Shown one piece after another: positions 8,311-17,222 of a DNA stretch of 49,902 nt; position 1 is the stretch's first letter, and every line of letters begins with the position of its first letter. Source of the stretch: Bacteroidales bacterium (GTDB taxonomy: Bacteria > Bacteroidota > Bacteroidia > Bacteroidales > UBA3824); the NCBI GenBank assembly GCA_017535325.1, contig JAFXUC010000042.1:1-49902 (forward strand). The letters run 5' to 3'. The notes under the pieces were generated by a model. It saw only the letters and a program-made list of their open reading frames with translations, was not told where the DNA came from and did no database searches. The position numbers and the translations under genes were made by a program.

Positions 8311-10362
8311 CTAAACAATTTCAATTCCCATGACGGTAATGTCGTCCCTTTGAATACAGTCGCCTTTGAACTGTTTTAAATCGTTCCAAATATAATCCCG
8401 CTGCTCGTGCATGTTGAGACTGACCGATTCCTGTATCGCGCTGACAAGCCGCCGCGACGAATACCGTTTCCGCTCGTAATTATTCTGGTCGCCGATTCCG
8501 TCGGAAGAGATATAAAGACGGTCGCCTTTGCCGAGAGTTACGGTATGGTCTTCAAAACAGACAGAGGATTCTATGTTGCGGAATTTACCACCGATTTCAC
8601 GCCGCGCCGTTTTATAAACCTCCATTTTGTCTTCACCTTTTTTATAATGGTAAACCGGGAATTTTGCGCCTTCGTAAGTAAGGGTGTATTTTTTTGTAAC
8701 GCCGTCAGGCTGGGTTTCAATTTCGATTCTGCACAAGGCGGCTTCCATACCGTCGTTGTTTTCGGTCTCCTCCTGTTTGAGTGCCGTTCTGATAGAAGCG
8801 TTTAGCCTTTCAAGAATTTCGGCGGGAGAAGTGATTTTGTACTGCTTGATGATCTGGTCCAAGATGTTGATGCCGATCAGACTCATAAAAGCACCCGGCA
8901 CGCCGTGTCCCGTACAGTCAATAACGCCTAATACGTATGTGGAAACAGAGCCTTTGGTCTCGCTGCCGTACCAGTAGAAGTCGCCCGAAACAATGTCTTT
9001 CGGACTGTATATCATAAAGGCGTTGAAATAAGCGTTCAAGTCTTCCTCGGTAGGCAGAAGCGCACTTTGAATGGTCTGCGCCGAGCGTATTGAACCGAGC
9101 GTGTTTTCTTTGCTGAGCCTCAACTGTTCGTTCATCTGACTGAGGTAAATCGCTTGATTTTCAAGTTCCTCCTTTTGCGCGTTAATTTCGGCGTTCTTTT
9201 CGTTTAGTTGTACGTTGTGAAGTCTGTCCTTGCGATAGAGCCTCATCGTTATAATAAACATAACCACAAAAGTAAGCAGTCCGAAAGAAATCAAAACAAG
9301 CCAGACCCTCTGACCTGAAATTTCGCCGCTCTGAGATTTAATAGTTTCATTTTGTGCGATAATTCTATCTTCCTGACGCCTTGACATTGTCATCTGTCCA
9401 AGAAGGCCCTCGGCGTTGTTGCGGTCGATTTGAACCGTGCCGAGCCTTCTGTATTTAGGAACCGTCTCCCCGTCCAAAATTTTTTCGGCATATTCGATTG
9501 CCTCTTCATTGCCGTCAGGATAAAAAAACGTAACATCTATCTTGCCGTCAACAACAGCCTTAATACCGCCGTCCTCGCCTGCCGCGCCGTCAGTACCGAT
9601 GATTGTGATGGAATCGGTCTCGACGCCGAGACTGTCAAGAGCCTCCCATGCGCCGATTGCCATGTCGTCGTTGTGTGAATAAATCACGTTGCAACGTCCG
9701 CCCTCTTCCCAAAACTTTGTAACAGCCTCCCGCGCAGCGCAACGGCTCCAATTACAATAAAGGTCGCCCGTATGACGAAAATTTTTACTCTTGTCAAGTT
9801 TTGAATTAAAACCATAACTGCGCTCCTGAGCCGCCGAAGCACCCGCCTGACCGTGAAGTTCAAGAATGTCGGTTCTGCCCTTGCCCAAAAGGTTGAGATA
9901 ATCAGCAGCCTTGCCGCCTATTTCCTTGTTGTCTGCGCCGATAAAAGTCGTATACTGGTTGGAACTGACCCTGCGGTCAATCAAAATCACAGGAATGCCC
10001 ATATTGTAAACCGCCGAAATGATGCCCGACAAAGAATCTGCCTCATTCGGAGAAACCATCAAAAGGTCTATTTTTTCACGGACTAAATCTTCGATGTCCT
10101 GAATCTGCTTGCTGCTGGAATTTTCGCCGTCGGTTATTTTTATAATTTCTAATGTCTTACTCTGCGTGGCGTTTGCTTTGATACTATTGTTCATCTGTTT
10201 CCGCCAATAAGTATCGTTAGCGCACTGCGACAAGCCGACACGGTATTTCTTTTCGTCATCAGCAAAAAGTCCGCCGTCATCGCACCCGTCAAGCGCGAAA
10301 ACCGCCGTGAACAACAAAAATACTATGCTAATATAACCGCTTTTTTCCAACATTTTATGCAA
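8311..10362 (-). CDS. periplasmic binding protein-SpoIIE (PP2C) fusion receptor
   Basis: The protein is 683 aa. The N-terminus has a hydrophobic segment ending in ALDGC (possible lipobox, or an uncleaved anchor). Residues about 38-330 form a type I periplasmic sugar-binding (RbsB-like) domain, with motifs such as RVGLSQC, SPNEAD, VILIDRR and YSHNDDMAIGA. A membrane segment follows at about 351-376, then a coiled coil and a SpoIIE phosphatase domain at about 455-683 with SGDFYW (Asp461), DCTGHGVPGA, SSDG and QRDDIT. The predicted role is to sense a small periplasmic ligand, perhaps a sugar, and dephosphorylate a cytoplasmic partner. It is first in the operon, with its promoter region at 10425-10456. 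Fusion of this binding domain to a PP2C output is uncommon. Confidence 0.85.
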   Translation of the reverse strand: MHKMLEKSGYISIVFLLFTAVFALDGCDDGGLFADDEKKYRVGLSQCANDTYWRKQMNNSIKANATQSKTLEIIKITDGENSSSKQIQDIEDLVREKIDLLMVSPNEADSLSGIISAVYNMGIPVILIDRRVSSNQYTTFIGADNKEIGGKAADYLNLLGKGRTDILELHGQAGASAAQERSYGFNSKLDKSKNFRHTGDLYCNWSRCAAREAVTKFWEEGGRCNVIYSHNDDMAIGAWEALDSLGVETDSITIIGTDGAAGEDGGIKAVVDGKIDVTFFYPDGNEEAIEYAEKILDGETVPKYRRLGTVQIDRNNAEGLLGQMTMSRRQEDRIIAQNETIKSQSGEISGQRVWLVLISFGLLTFVVMFIITMRLYRKDRLHNVQLNEKNAEINAQKEELENQAIYLSQMNEQLRLSKENTLGSIRSAQTIQSALLPTEEDLNAYFNAFMIYSPKDIVSGDFYWYGSETKGSVSTYVLGVIDCTGHGVPGAFMSLIGINILDQIIKQYKITSPAEILERLNASIRTALKQEETENNDGMEAALCRIEIETQPDGVTKKYTLTYEGAKFPVYHYKKGEDKMEVYKTARREIGGKFRNIESSVCFEDHTVTLGKGDRLYISSDGIGDQNNYERKRYSSRRLVSAIQESVSLNMHEQRDYIWNDLKQFKGDCIQRDDITVMGIEIV

Positions 10363-10427
10363 AAAATACTCCTCAAAAATCAGAGCGTAAATATAATTAC
10401 TTTTATCCGTATAAAAAAATTTTTTTA

Positions 10428-10456
10428 CAAATGTAATGCCAAGACTGAAAAATCAA
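10428..10456 (-). promoter_or_regulatory. promoter of the SpoIIE/U32 operon
   Basis: On the minus strand TACATTTG (10435-10428) matches the -7 box. A TTG (10456-10454) lies 18 bp upstream as -33. The -7 box is embedded in the palindrome TTACAAATGTAA (10425-10436), and an identical palindrome occurs 59 bp upstream at 10484-10495. Confidence 0.5.
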
Positions 10457-10556
10457 GGTTTTAATACGCTAAAAACCACAATTTTACAAATGTAAAAAGT
10501 AAACAAATAATTGTCAAATGTAAATTTAAAAAAATCCATAAAAATTTACACAAAAA

Positions 10557-10588
10557 TTTGTTTAATTAATTAATTTTCATTTACTTTG
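10557..10588 (+). promoter_or_regulatory. promoter of candidate small RNA
   Basis: TTTG at 10557-10560, a 20-bp spacer, then TTACTTTG at 10581-10588. This is a near-consensus Bacteroidota promoter (one mismatch in TAnnTTTG) pointing into a region without a coding frame. Confidence 0.55.
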
Positions 10589-10594
10589 CAGAAA

Positions 10595-10696
10595 AGATAG
10601 TAGTAGAAAAAAACCTAAACTTGTACGTTTGATTTTTTGAGTAACCAACGCGGCTTAAAAGGTTAACAACACGCCTTTGCCGCGTTTTACTTTTTT
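10595..10696 (+). ncRNA. candidate ~100-nt intergenic small RNA ending in an intrinsic terminator
   Basis: A promoter-like sequence ends at 10588. About 60 bases later comes a strong hairpin: AACGCGGC (10647-10654) pairs with GCCGCGTT (10679-10686), extended by AAAGG (10658-10662) with CCTTT (10674-10678). The run TTACTTTTTT follows. The U-tract is only on the plus-strand side, so the hairpin terminates plus-strand transcription and not the DUF6057 gene, whose stop codon at 10695-10697 it touches. A smaller hairpin with AAAC/GTTT arms around TTGTAC lies at about 10617-10630. No RNA family was recognised. Confidence 0.5.
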
Positions 10697-12416
10697 ACCT
10701 CGGACCGCCCGCAAAAAAGTAATAAAACCAATACGTATCGCCGAAAAGTTGTTTTGTCTTTTCAAAATCCTGTCCGCCGCCCGAAGACATATAACTGCTG
10801 AAACTCTGAAAACGCTTAGTCAGTTCGTCGGGTTTTGCAAGCATTTTTTCAAATTCCTGCGGTTTGTTTTTTGAGACGTAAAGCAGCAAAGCCTCGTAAA
10901 CATGTCTGCCGACGGGGTTTTCAAGTTTACATTCGCCGATAAATTTATAAAGTTGGGCAATTTTCTTTTCCAACAAAAGATAACAAGTATAATAGTTGAA
11001 AAGTTTGCGGTTTTGCGGCTGATTGCCCAAAAGATAAAAGAACAAGTCCGAGCCGTAATTAGAGCCGAAAAAGAAATCGTAATTCATGGTCAACGGTTTC
11101 ATTTTCCAGTCCGCCAAGGCTTCTTTTTCGTTTTTTGTGTTAAGGTATTTTTCGGCCTGGTCAGCCCACGCACTGTAAAAAACCGTCGCTTGAAGTTTTC
11201 TTAAATATCTCAAAGCCAGAGGTTTGTTGTCACGGATAATCGCAATTTCCGCCAAACGCTTGTACTGACGCGCACTTTTTTGAAACGTGTTGCAGCCTTC
11301 CATAGCGTCAATAGAAAGCATTTCGGCAATGTTCACAAGTCCAAGACGGAAATAAATCTCGCCGTTGACAATGCTTTTTGCCTGATTGTCAATATGAAGC
11401 GAGGCAAGCCCCTCGGTGCCGATTTGCAAAAAACTGAACATTTTGGAATCAAGTATGCCAAGTTCGTTTAACGCGACATTAAGATAACACTCCGACAAAG
11501 GCGTTGTAACACCGCTTTTTGAAGATATTTCAATAATTTCGTTCCAATGCTTGTACCTTACAAGTTTGTCGATTTTGAATTCATACATCGCCGAAGGATT
11601 GTATCTTGTTGTCATAACGGCAATTAAAGCCAAAAACGCGGCAGCGTAAAGCGGAATTTTTACGGCGCTTTTTTCAAGCGTGATTTTTATTTTTGACAAA
11701 ACCATACAAACCGCAACAATCAACAATTCAAAAAACCAAACATAACGGACATTTTCGGGGTAGCGGTTGTAGTCCACTCCGGCAAAAGTTTCCGCAAAAC
11801 CGTCGTCCTGCATTAAATTCTTGGTAATCAGAAAACTAAACACAAGTATCAAAAGATTTAGGGCAGAAAACACGCCGCCTTTTTTCAGCGGAAAATTCAA
11901 TGCTGTTCCCAAAATATAAAGCAGACAGCACCAGCCGCCTGAAATCCAATATATTATCGGCGTTAAAAGACTGAGTATAACAATATTAGATGTCAACTTG
12001 CTGATTTTTACGGCTAAAAGCGCGAGCAAAACCGCTACAACTCCGCCGAACATAACGGCAAAGTCTGTTACAACGGCAAACATTCCGAGGGCGCATAAAA
12101 ATCCTAAGAATTTTGCGAAATTTTTATCAGCGGATTGTTCAAAAATGCTTTCCAAAAGGCGCATTGTCCCAAGAATCAAGAGTGTCAAAATCACCGCAAG
12201 CCAATGAGAATACATAAAAAACTGCACAAAAAAGCAGCCTAAATAATCACTTAAACCGCCCGGTCTTAAAACAGTATCAGTCAAGAACTCACGGTTGAAC
12301 ATAAAAATCTGCAACCCTTCCTGATACGCGAACATCGGGGAATAAAACATCAACACTGAGACGACGACAAAAACCGCCGTCAAAACCTCCGCAATATATT
12401 TTTTCAAAAAAGCCAT
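10695..12416 (-). CDS. DUF6057-like polytopic membrane protein
   Basis: The protein is 573 aa. The N-terminal ~280 residues contain many hydrophobic membrane segments, beginning right after the start (AEVLTAVFVVVSVLMFYSPMF). The C-terminal half is soluble and helical and resembles tetratricopeptide-like repeats. This layout and sequence style match the Bacteroidota family DUF6057, which has no assigned function. The gene stands alone on the minus strand with a good promoter (TAATTTTG at 12451-12444, TTG at 12475-12473), divergent from the Nudix operon. The family name is from memory. The membrane architecture is plain in the sequence. Confidence 0.75.
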   Translation of the reverse strand: MAFLKKYIAEVLTAVFVVVSVLMFYSPMFAYQEGLQIFMFNREFLTDTVLRPGGLSDYLGCFFVQFFMYSHWLAVILTLLILGTMRLLESIFEQSADKNFAKFLGFLCALGMFAVVTDFAVMFGGVVAVLLALLAVKISKLTSNIVILSLLTPIIYWISGGWCCLLYILGTALNFPLKKGGVFSALNLLILVFSFLITKNLMQDDGFAETFAGVDYNRYPENVRYVWFFELLIVAVCMVLSKIKITLEKSAVKIPLYAAAFLALIAVMTTRYNPSAMYEFKIDKLVRYKHWNEIIEISSKSGVTTPLSECYLNVALNELGILDSKMFSFLQIGTEGLASLHIDNQAKSIVNGEIYFRLGLVNIAEMLSIDAMEGCNTFQKSARQYKRLAEIAIIRDNKPLALRYLRKLQATVFYSAWADQAEKYLNTKNEKEALADWKMKPLTMNYDFFFGSNYGSDLFFYLLGNQPQNRKLFNYYTCYLLLEKKIAQLYKFIGECKLENPVGRHVYEALLLYVSKNKPQEFEKMLAKPDELTKRFQSFSSYMSSGGGQDFEKTKQLFGDTYWFYYFFAGGPR

Positions 12417-12443
12417 GTTTTTCAGTCAAAAAAAATTTCGGCA

Positions 12444-12493
12444 CAAAATTAGCAAAAAACTTTTTATGATAACAACTTTTTTATATAACTTTG
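12444..12493. promoter_or_regulatory. divergent promoter pair between DUF6057 and Nudix genes
   Basis: The minus strand has TAATTTTG (12451-12444) with TTG (12475-12473), spacer 21. The plus strand has TAACTTTG (12486-12493). The plus -7 box overlaps a possible TTG start at 12491, which therefore cannot be the translation start of the Nudix gene. Confidence 0.6.
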
Positions 12494-12517
12494 CGGATAT
12501 TGGAAAAACATAAAAAC

Positions 12518-13084
12518 ATGCAGACTGATACGAAAAAAGACCCGATGGAATGGGATGTTTTGGAAAGCGAATACTTATTCAAAAGACCGTGGCTGACAGC
12601 ACGCCGCGACCATGTAAAACTGCCTACCGGTGCGGAAATCAACGAGTTTTACGTCTTGGAATATCCTGAGTTTTGCAACGTCATCGCGATAACCAAAGAC
12701 GGCAAATATCTGCTTGAACGCCAGTACCGCCACGCGCAGAAACTCACCGCCTTTGAACTTCCGGCAGGCTGCGTAGAAAAAGGCGAAGCCCCGATAGAAG
12801 GCGCAAAACGCGAACTTTACGAAGAAACCGGTTACGCCGGCGGCGAGTGGTCATTGCTTATGACAACAAGCCCAAACGCCGGAGCATGTACAAATTACAG
12901 TTACACTTTTGTGGCAAAAGGCGTTGAAAAAGTTTCATCGCAACATCTCGAAAACACAGAAGATATAAAAGTATATCTCACTGACGAACAAGAGGTTATC
13001 AGAATGTTGAAAAACGACGAGTTTCATCAGGCGATGATGGCGGCTCCGCTGTGGAAATACTTTGCAATGAATGGAAAAATTTAA
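12518..13084 (+). CDS. Nudix hydrolase (ADP-ribose pyrophosphatase type)
   Basis: The protein is 188 aa. The Nudix box is complete at about residues 84-106: GCVEKGE, seven residues, then RELYEETGY, matching GX5EX7REUXEEXGU. The length and the N-terminal beta-strand layout fit ADP-ribose/NDP-sugar pyrophosphatases, which hydrolyse nucleoside-diphosphate sugars to a monophosphate sugar and a nucleotide. The ATG at 12518 was chosen because the longer frame would begin inside the -7 promoter box. It is first in a plus-strand operon with an esterase-like hydrolase (24 bp gap), a SpoIIE receptor and a WYL regulator. Exact substrate is inferred only at family level. Confidence 0.88.
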   Translation: MQTDTKKDPMEWDVLESEYLFKRPWLTARRDHVKLPTGAEINEFYVLEYPEFCNVIAITKDGKYLLERQYRHAQKLTAFELPAGCVEKGEAPIEGAKRELYEETGYAGGEWSLLMTTSPNAGACTNYSYTFVAKGVEKVSSQHLENTEDIKVYLTDEQEVIRMLKNDEFHQAMMAAPLWKYFAMNGKI

Positions 13085-13108
13085 CCGTTATAAACCCTTA
13101 AAAGAATT

Positions 13109-14038
13109 ATGCGCAAAACTTTTTTAAAAATCTTCTCCGCTATGACAGCGGCTTTGTTTCTCTCCTGCAACCTTTCGGCTCAGGAAAAAGAGACAATAGA
13201 ACTTTACAAAGGCGAAATTCCGGGCTCCATAGGCAACCCTCAGGCTGCTCCCGACGGAGGAACAATCCACTGGATGACAAGCGTTTCGAGACCGTCTTTG
13301 GCATATTATCCCGCAGAAAACGACAACGGCAACGGCACGGCAATAGTTGTCTGTCCGGGCGGCGGTTACGCGGGTCTGACCTATATGTTTGAAGGCATAG
13401 AAACAGCCAAATGGCTCAGCAGCAAAGGCATAGCGGCTTTTGTATTAAAATACCGCCTTCCAAATGACAAGACAATGAAAGACCGCAAAAACGGACCTTT
13501 GCAAGACGCTCAGCAGGCTCTGCGCTATGTAAGGGCAAACGCAAAAAAATACGGAATCAACCCGTCGCAAATCGGTGTCATAGGCTTTTCGGCTGGCGGA
13601 CATTTAGCCTCGACAGTCTCCACGCATTACAACGACGAAGTTTACAAGTCGGAATACAATGTAAGCGCACGGCCTGATTTCTCGATTTTGATTTACCCGG
13701 TCATAACACTTGATCCGGCACTGACACACGCCGGAACACGCGAGGCATTAATCGGCAAGGACGCTGACCAGAAATTAACGGAAAAGTTTTCAAGCGACAA
13801 ACAGGTTACAAAAGACACGCCGCCGGCGTTTTTGGTTCACGCTTTGGACGACAATCTCGTACCGTATACCAACAGCATAATGTATACCGACGCACTGCGT
13901 AAAAACGGCGTTCAGTGCGAACTTCATCTTTACGCTGCCGGAGACCACGGACTCAGAGTTAAAACACCGACCGACACACAGGCTTTTTGGCACGAGGCGT
14001 GCGAAAAATGGCTCAGAATGAACAACTGGCTGAAATAA
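13109..14038 (+). CDS. secreted alpha/beta hydrolase (acetyl-esterase/xylanase-esterase-like)
   Basis: The protein is 309 aa with an N-terminal signal (AALFLSCNLSAQ, possibly a lipobox at LFLSC). The fold is alpha/beta hydrolase: oxyanion loop CPGGGYAG, nucleophile Ser161 in GFSAGG, Asp247/Asp248 in ALDDNLVP and His280 in GDHG. It resembles the BD-FAE/Axe-like hydrolases that Bacteroidota use to deacylate plant polysaccharides. No sugar-binding module or PUL genes are nearby, so the substrate is open. It ends 6 bp before the TPR-SpoIIE gene and is probably co-transcribed with it. Confidence 0.85.
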   Translation: MRKTFLKIFSAMTAALFLSCNLSAQEKETIELYKGEIPGSIGNPQAAPDGGTIHWMTSVSRPSLAYYPAENDNGNGTAIVVCPGGGYAGLTYMFEGIETAKWLSSKGIAAFVLKYRLPNDKTMKDRKNGPLQDAQQALRYVRANAKKYGINPSQIGVIGFSAGGHLASTVSTHYNDEVYKSEYNVSARPDFSILIYPVITLDPALTHAGTREALIGKDADQKLTEKFSSDKQVTKDTPPAFLVHALDDNLVPYTNSIMYTDALRKNGVQCELHLYAAGDHGLRVKTPTDTQAFWHEACEKWLRMNNWLK

Positions 14039-14044
14039 ACATAT

Positions 14045-16276
14045 ATGAAACCTAAGATATTTTTTAACATATTAACTTTTCTTTTAATTCTCTTTTCGCC
14101 GGCTTCTGTCTTCGGACAGGAGGCTGACGAAAGTTTCGTTGACCCCGCTCAAAACAAAATCGACAGCCTTTTAATCCGCGCAAAAAACGCTACACAGGAC
14201 AGCGTAAAAGCAGGCAGTTACACTCAAATTGCTTTTTTGGCAAGCAACATGGACACCACAACAAAATACGCAAGACTTTCACTCGAATATTGCCATGAAA
14301 CGGACACGCTGCTCATAGCCAGAAACTACGACTATCTCGGTTTTGCGTATTGGATGAAAGACGAATCCCGGACTGCGCTTTCATACCTTTTTGAAGCCGT
14401 GGAGTTGTGCAAAAAAATGAAAAAAATAAAAGCGGCAGCACACACTTATCTTATTATCGGCAGTTGTTACGAGGACCTGAACATCAGGGACAGTATTTTT
14501 CCGTATTACAACATGGCGATAAAATACTATGTTGAAGCGCAGGACACGGCAAACCTTATAATCGCATACAACGGTTTGGGCAGAATTTACGACAACATGT
14601 CATTGTACGACAATGCCGAAGACACTTACCGCAAGGCTCTGAACTATGCCGCCGCCGCAAACGACACCGTAAACGCGGCATGGTGTTACAACAACATAGG
14701 CAACGTCATGGGCAACAAGTTGGAAACAGACTCCGCAATCATAAATTTAAGAAAATCCGTTTACCTGTTTGAGACAATAAGTTATCTCAATTACGACGAC
14801 GTTCAATACAAATATGACGCATACGCCAATCTCGCGCACATTTACATCAAGGCGGCAAAACTAACCGGCAAAAAAGAATATGCCGACAGTTGCTACAAAT
14901 ATGTAAAAAAAGTCGGCAATTTTTACCTTTCAATAGGTGCTGACTACGATTATATTTCTCACTGTTACGCTTTTATCGAATATCTCATTTTTTACAAAAA
15001 ATACAACGACGCACTGAAAGAACTGCTGAAATTGGAAGAATACATCACCGAGAGCAGTTCAATCAGCGTGCTGAAAACCTACAATGATTATCTCTATCAG
15101 GTTTACAACCTTCTCGGCGACTACAAAAACGCCTTGAAACACCACGAAAAACTTCTTGAATACAAACTCTCGACGCTCAACGACAGCACACTTGACGTCA
15201 TAAAAAATTCAGAAGTGGAGCGCACCCGTATGCTTGAAGAGGTCAAGCGCGAAAACGCCGAAAAACTTCACGCCGCCGAAACCGCCCGCTATAAATCGCA
15301 CAGAAACCTTATGATTGTGATAATCATTGCACTGATAGCGGGTTTGCTGCTGATTTTCAGGATTTTTTGGGACAAATACAAGGCAAACAAAATCCTCTCC
15401 GACAAAAACCAGATTCTCAACTCTCAAAAAGCCGAAATAGAAGCACAGCGCGACGAGATTGAAAGTCAGAAAAACATAATCACAGAGCAGTGGAACACTG
15501 TAAACGAGGCTAACAGAAAACTCATTTCAAGCATCAACTATGCGGAAAGGATTCAGAGAGCCGCCGTTTCAACAATAGAAGAAGTAAAAGCCGTTTTCCC
15601 TGAAAGTTTTGTTTTTTACCGGCCGAGAGACATTGTCAGCGGCGACTTTTACAGGTCGGGAACATGCGGGAAATATCCGTTTATCGTAACCGCCGACTGC
15701 ACCGGACACGGCATTCCGGGCGCGTTTTTGTCAATGCTTGGCATTTCGGCATTGAAAGAGTTTATGGTAACGGAATACGACGCCGAAAATCCGGGAACGG
15801 TTCTTGACCGCATACGCGAATTTATCAAAACGACACTGACTTCCACCGCGCAATCCGGTCATGTTGACGACGGTATGGACATGACAATCTGCTGTTTTGA
15901 CATGGAGAAAATGGAAATGTATTACGCGATAGCCAATCAGACGGCGGTTATTGTCCGGGAAGGCAAAAGCATAAAGTTGAAAGGCGACAACATGCCGGTA
16001 GGCCGCTACATCAGCGAAAGAGAGCATTTTAAATCGTTGAGCGTCAAAATAGAAAAAGGCGATATGGTTTATACTTTTTCGGACGGCATACAAGACCAAC
16101 TCGGCAGCGGTCTGAAACACAAATTTCTTTTACAAAATCTCATAGAGGTTTTAACTTCGGTTTCAGACAAAACCGCTGACAGTCAATGCGAAATTTTGGA
16201 AAAGACGATTCAGGACTGGCGCGGCGACATGCTTCAAGTAGACGACATGACACTCGTCGGAATAAGGGTGAACTAA
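14045..16276 (+). CDS. TPR-SpoIIE (PP2C) phosphatase receptor
   Basis: The protein is 743 aa. It has a signal peptide (1-24), a TPR-rich periplasmic region (about 40-400, with repeats such as YDNAEDTYRKAL and YNNIGNVMGNK), one membrane segment (about 421-442), a coiled coil, and a SpoIIE phosphatase domain (about 510-743) with SGDFYRS (Asp534), ADCTGHGIPGAF, FSDGIQDQ and QVDDMTL. Like the two minus-strand receptors it couples an extracytoplasmic sensor to a PP2C output. The start is fixed by the tight spacing to the upstream hydrolase gene. Targets are likely phosphorylated regulatory proteins of STAS or SiaC type. None is adjacent. Confidence 0.87.
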   Translation: MKPKIFFNILTFLLILFSPASVFGQEADESFVDPAQNKIDSLLIRAKNATQDSVKAGSYTQIAFLASNMDTTTKYARLSLEYCHETDTLLIARNYDYLGFAYWMKDESRTALSYLFEAVELCKKMKKIKAAAHTYLIIGSCYEDLNIRDSIFPYYNMAIKYYVEAQDTANLIIAYNGLGRIYDNMSLYDNAEDTYRKALNYAAAANDTVNAAWCYNNIGNVMGNKLETDSAIINLRKSVYLFETISYLNYDDVQYKYDAYANLAHIYIKAAKLTGKKEYADSCYKYVKKVGNFYLSIGADYDYISHCYAFIEYLIFYKKYNDALKELLKLEEYITESSSISVLKTYNDYLYQVYNLLGDYKNALKHHEKLLEYKLSTLNDSTLDVIKNSEVERTRMLEEVKRENAEKLHAAETARYKSHRNLMIVIIIALIAGLLLIFRIFWDKYKANKILSDKNQILNSQKAEIEAQRDEIESQKNIITEQWNTVNEANRKLISSINYAERIQRAAVSTIEEVKAVFPESFVFYRPRDIVSGDFYRSGTCGKYPFIVTADCTGHGIPGAFLSMLGISALKEFMVTEYDAENPGTVLDRIREFIKTTLTSTAQSGHVDDGMDMTICCFDMEKMEMYYAIANQTAVIVREGKSIKLKGDNMPVGRYISEREHFKSLSVKIEKGDMVYTFSDGIQDQLGSGLKHKFLLQNLIEVLTSVSDKTADSQCEILEKTIQDWRGDMLQVDDMTLVGIRVN

Positions 16277-16299
16277 ACTTTTTTTCTGCGGCTAAAATT

Positions 16300-17202
16300 A
16301 TGTCAAAAAATCTGTTTGCGAGATATATTTGGGAAGTTACGACAATTTACGAGGCGGAAAAAATCACCCTCCGCCGTCTCAACGAAAAATGGACGGAATG
16401 TTACCTTTATGACGGCAAGGACATTCCGCGCAAAACTTTTGACAATCACCGAAAAGAAATCGAAACACTTTTTGACCTTAACATCTCCTGCAACAAAAGC
16501 GACAACACATATTTCATCGAGGATTCTGACGGTTTTCAAAACGGAAAAATACGCCGCTGGCTGCTCAACAACTTCGCCGTCAACAATATGCTGTCTGAAA
16601 CCAAACATCTGAAAAACAGGGTTTTGTTTGAAGAGATTCCGTCGGGACACAGATTTTTGCCGAGGGTGATTCAGGCAATGCGGGAGGATAAATTTGTAAA
16701 AATCACTTACCGAAGTTTTTGGCGCGATTATAACGAAACCCTGACTATTGCGCCGCTCGCTCTGAAAATTTCGCACAACCGCTGGTATATCACAACGCAA
16801 AAATCAGAGGGACAAATCCGCGTTTACGCGCTTGACAGAGTGTCAGAGTTGGAAATCGCGGACAAAAAATTTGAATATCCAAAATCGTTTTCAGCGGAAA
16901 AATATTTTGCAGACTGTTACGGCGTGATTTCGGGGTTTGTGAAAGCGGATGTTGTAAAGTTAAAAGTTATGAACAACCAGCAAAAATTTTTCCGCTCATT
17001 GCCGCTTCATCATTCGCAAAAAGAAACTGAAACGCATCAGGATTATTCAGTTTTTGAATATTTTTTGCAGCCGGCATTTGATTTTCAGCAGACAGTGCTT
17101 TCATACGGTGAAAGTGTTGAAGTCATTGAACCCGAATGGCTTAGAACCCAAATCGCAGAAAAAATCAAAAAAATGGCAGAAATTTATTTTCCGAGAAATT
17201 AA
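16300..17202 (+). CDS. WYL-domain transcriptional regulator
   Basis: The protein is 300 aa. The N-terminal part looks like the helical DNA-binding region of Bacteroidota WYL regulators. The middle (about 130-210) has the WYL-type stretch with ITYRSFWRDYNETLTIAPLALK and NRWYITTQ. WYL domains bind nucleic acid or nucleotide ligands and control, among others, defence and stress genes. The ATG at 16300 was chosen because the frame upstream of it lies inside the phosphatase gene. The gap to that gene is 23 bp, so it probably closes the Nudix-hydrolase-SpoIIE operon. Target genes cannot be deduced. Confidence 0.82.
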   Translation: MSKNLFARYIWEVTTIYEAEKITLRRLNEKWTECYLYDGKDIPRKTFDNHRKEIETLFDLNISCNKSDNTYFIEDSDGFQNGKIRRWLLNNFAVNNMLSETKHLKNRVLFEEIPSGHRFLPRVIQAMREDKFVKITYRSFWRDYNETLTIAPLALKISHNRWYITTQKSEGQIRVYALDRVSELEIADKKFEYPKSFSAEKYFADCYGVISGFVKADVVKLKVMNNQQKFFRSLPLHHSQKETETHQDYSVFEYFLQPAFDFQQTVLSYGESVEVIEPEWLRTQIAEKIKKMAEIYFPRN

Positions 17203-17222
17203 TTTAACCTTTTGTATCAACC

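Noticed and set aside
16186..16299. Extended N-terminus of the WYL regulator
   Set aside because: The extra 38 codons overlap the conserved end of the SpoIIE gene in another frame and are basic and low in complexity; the ATG at 16300 is better.
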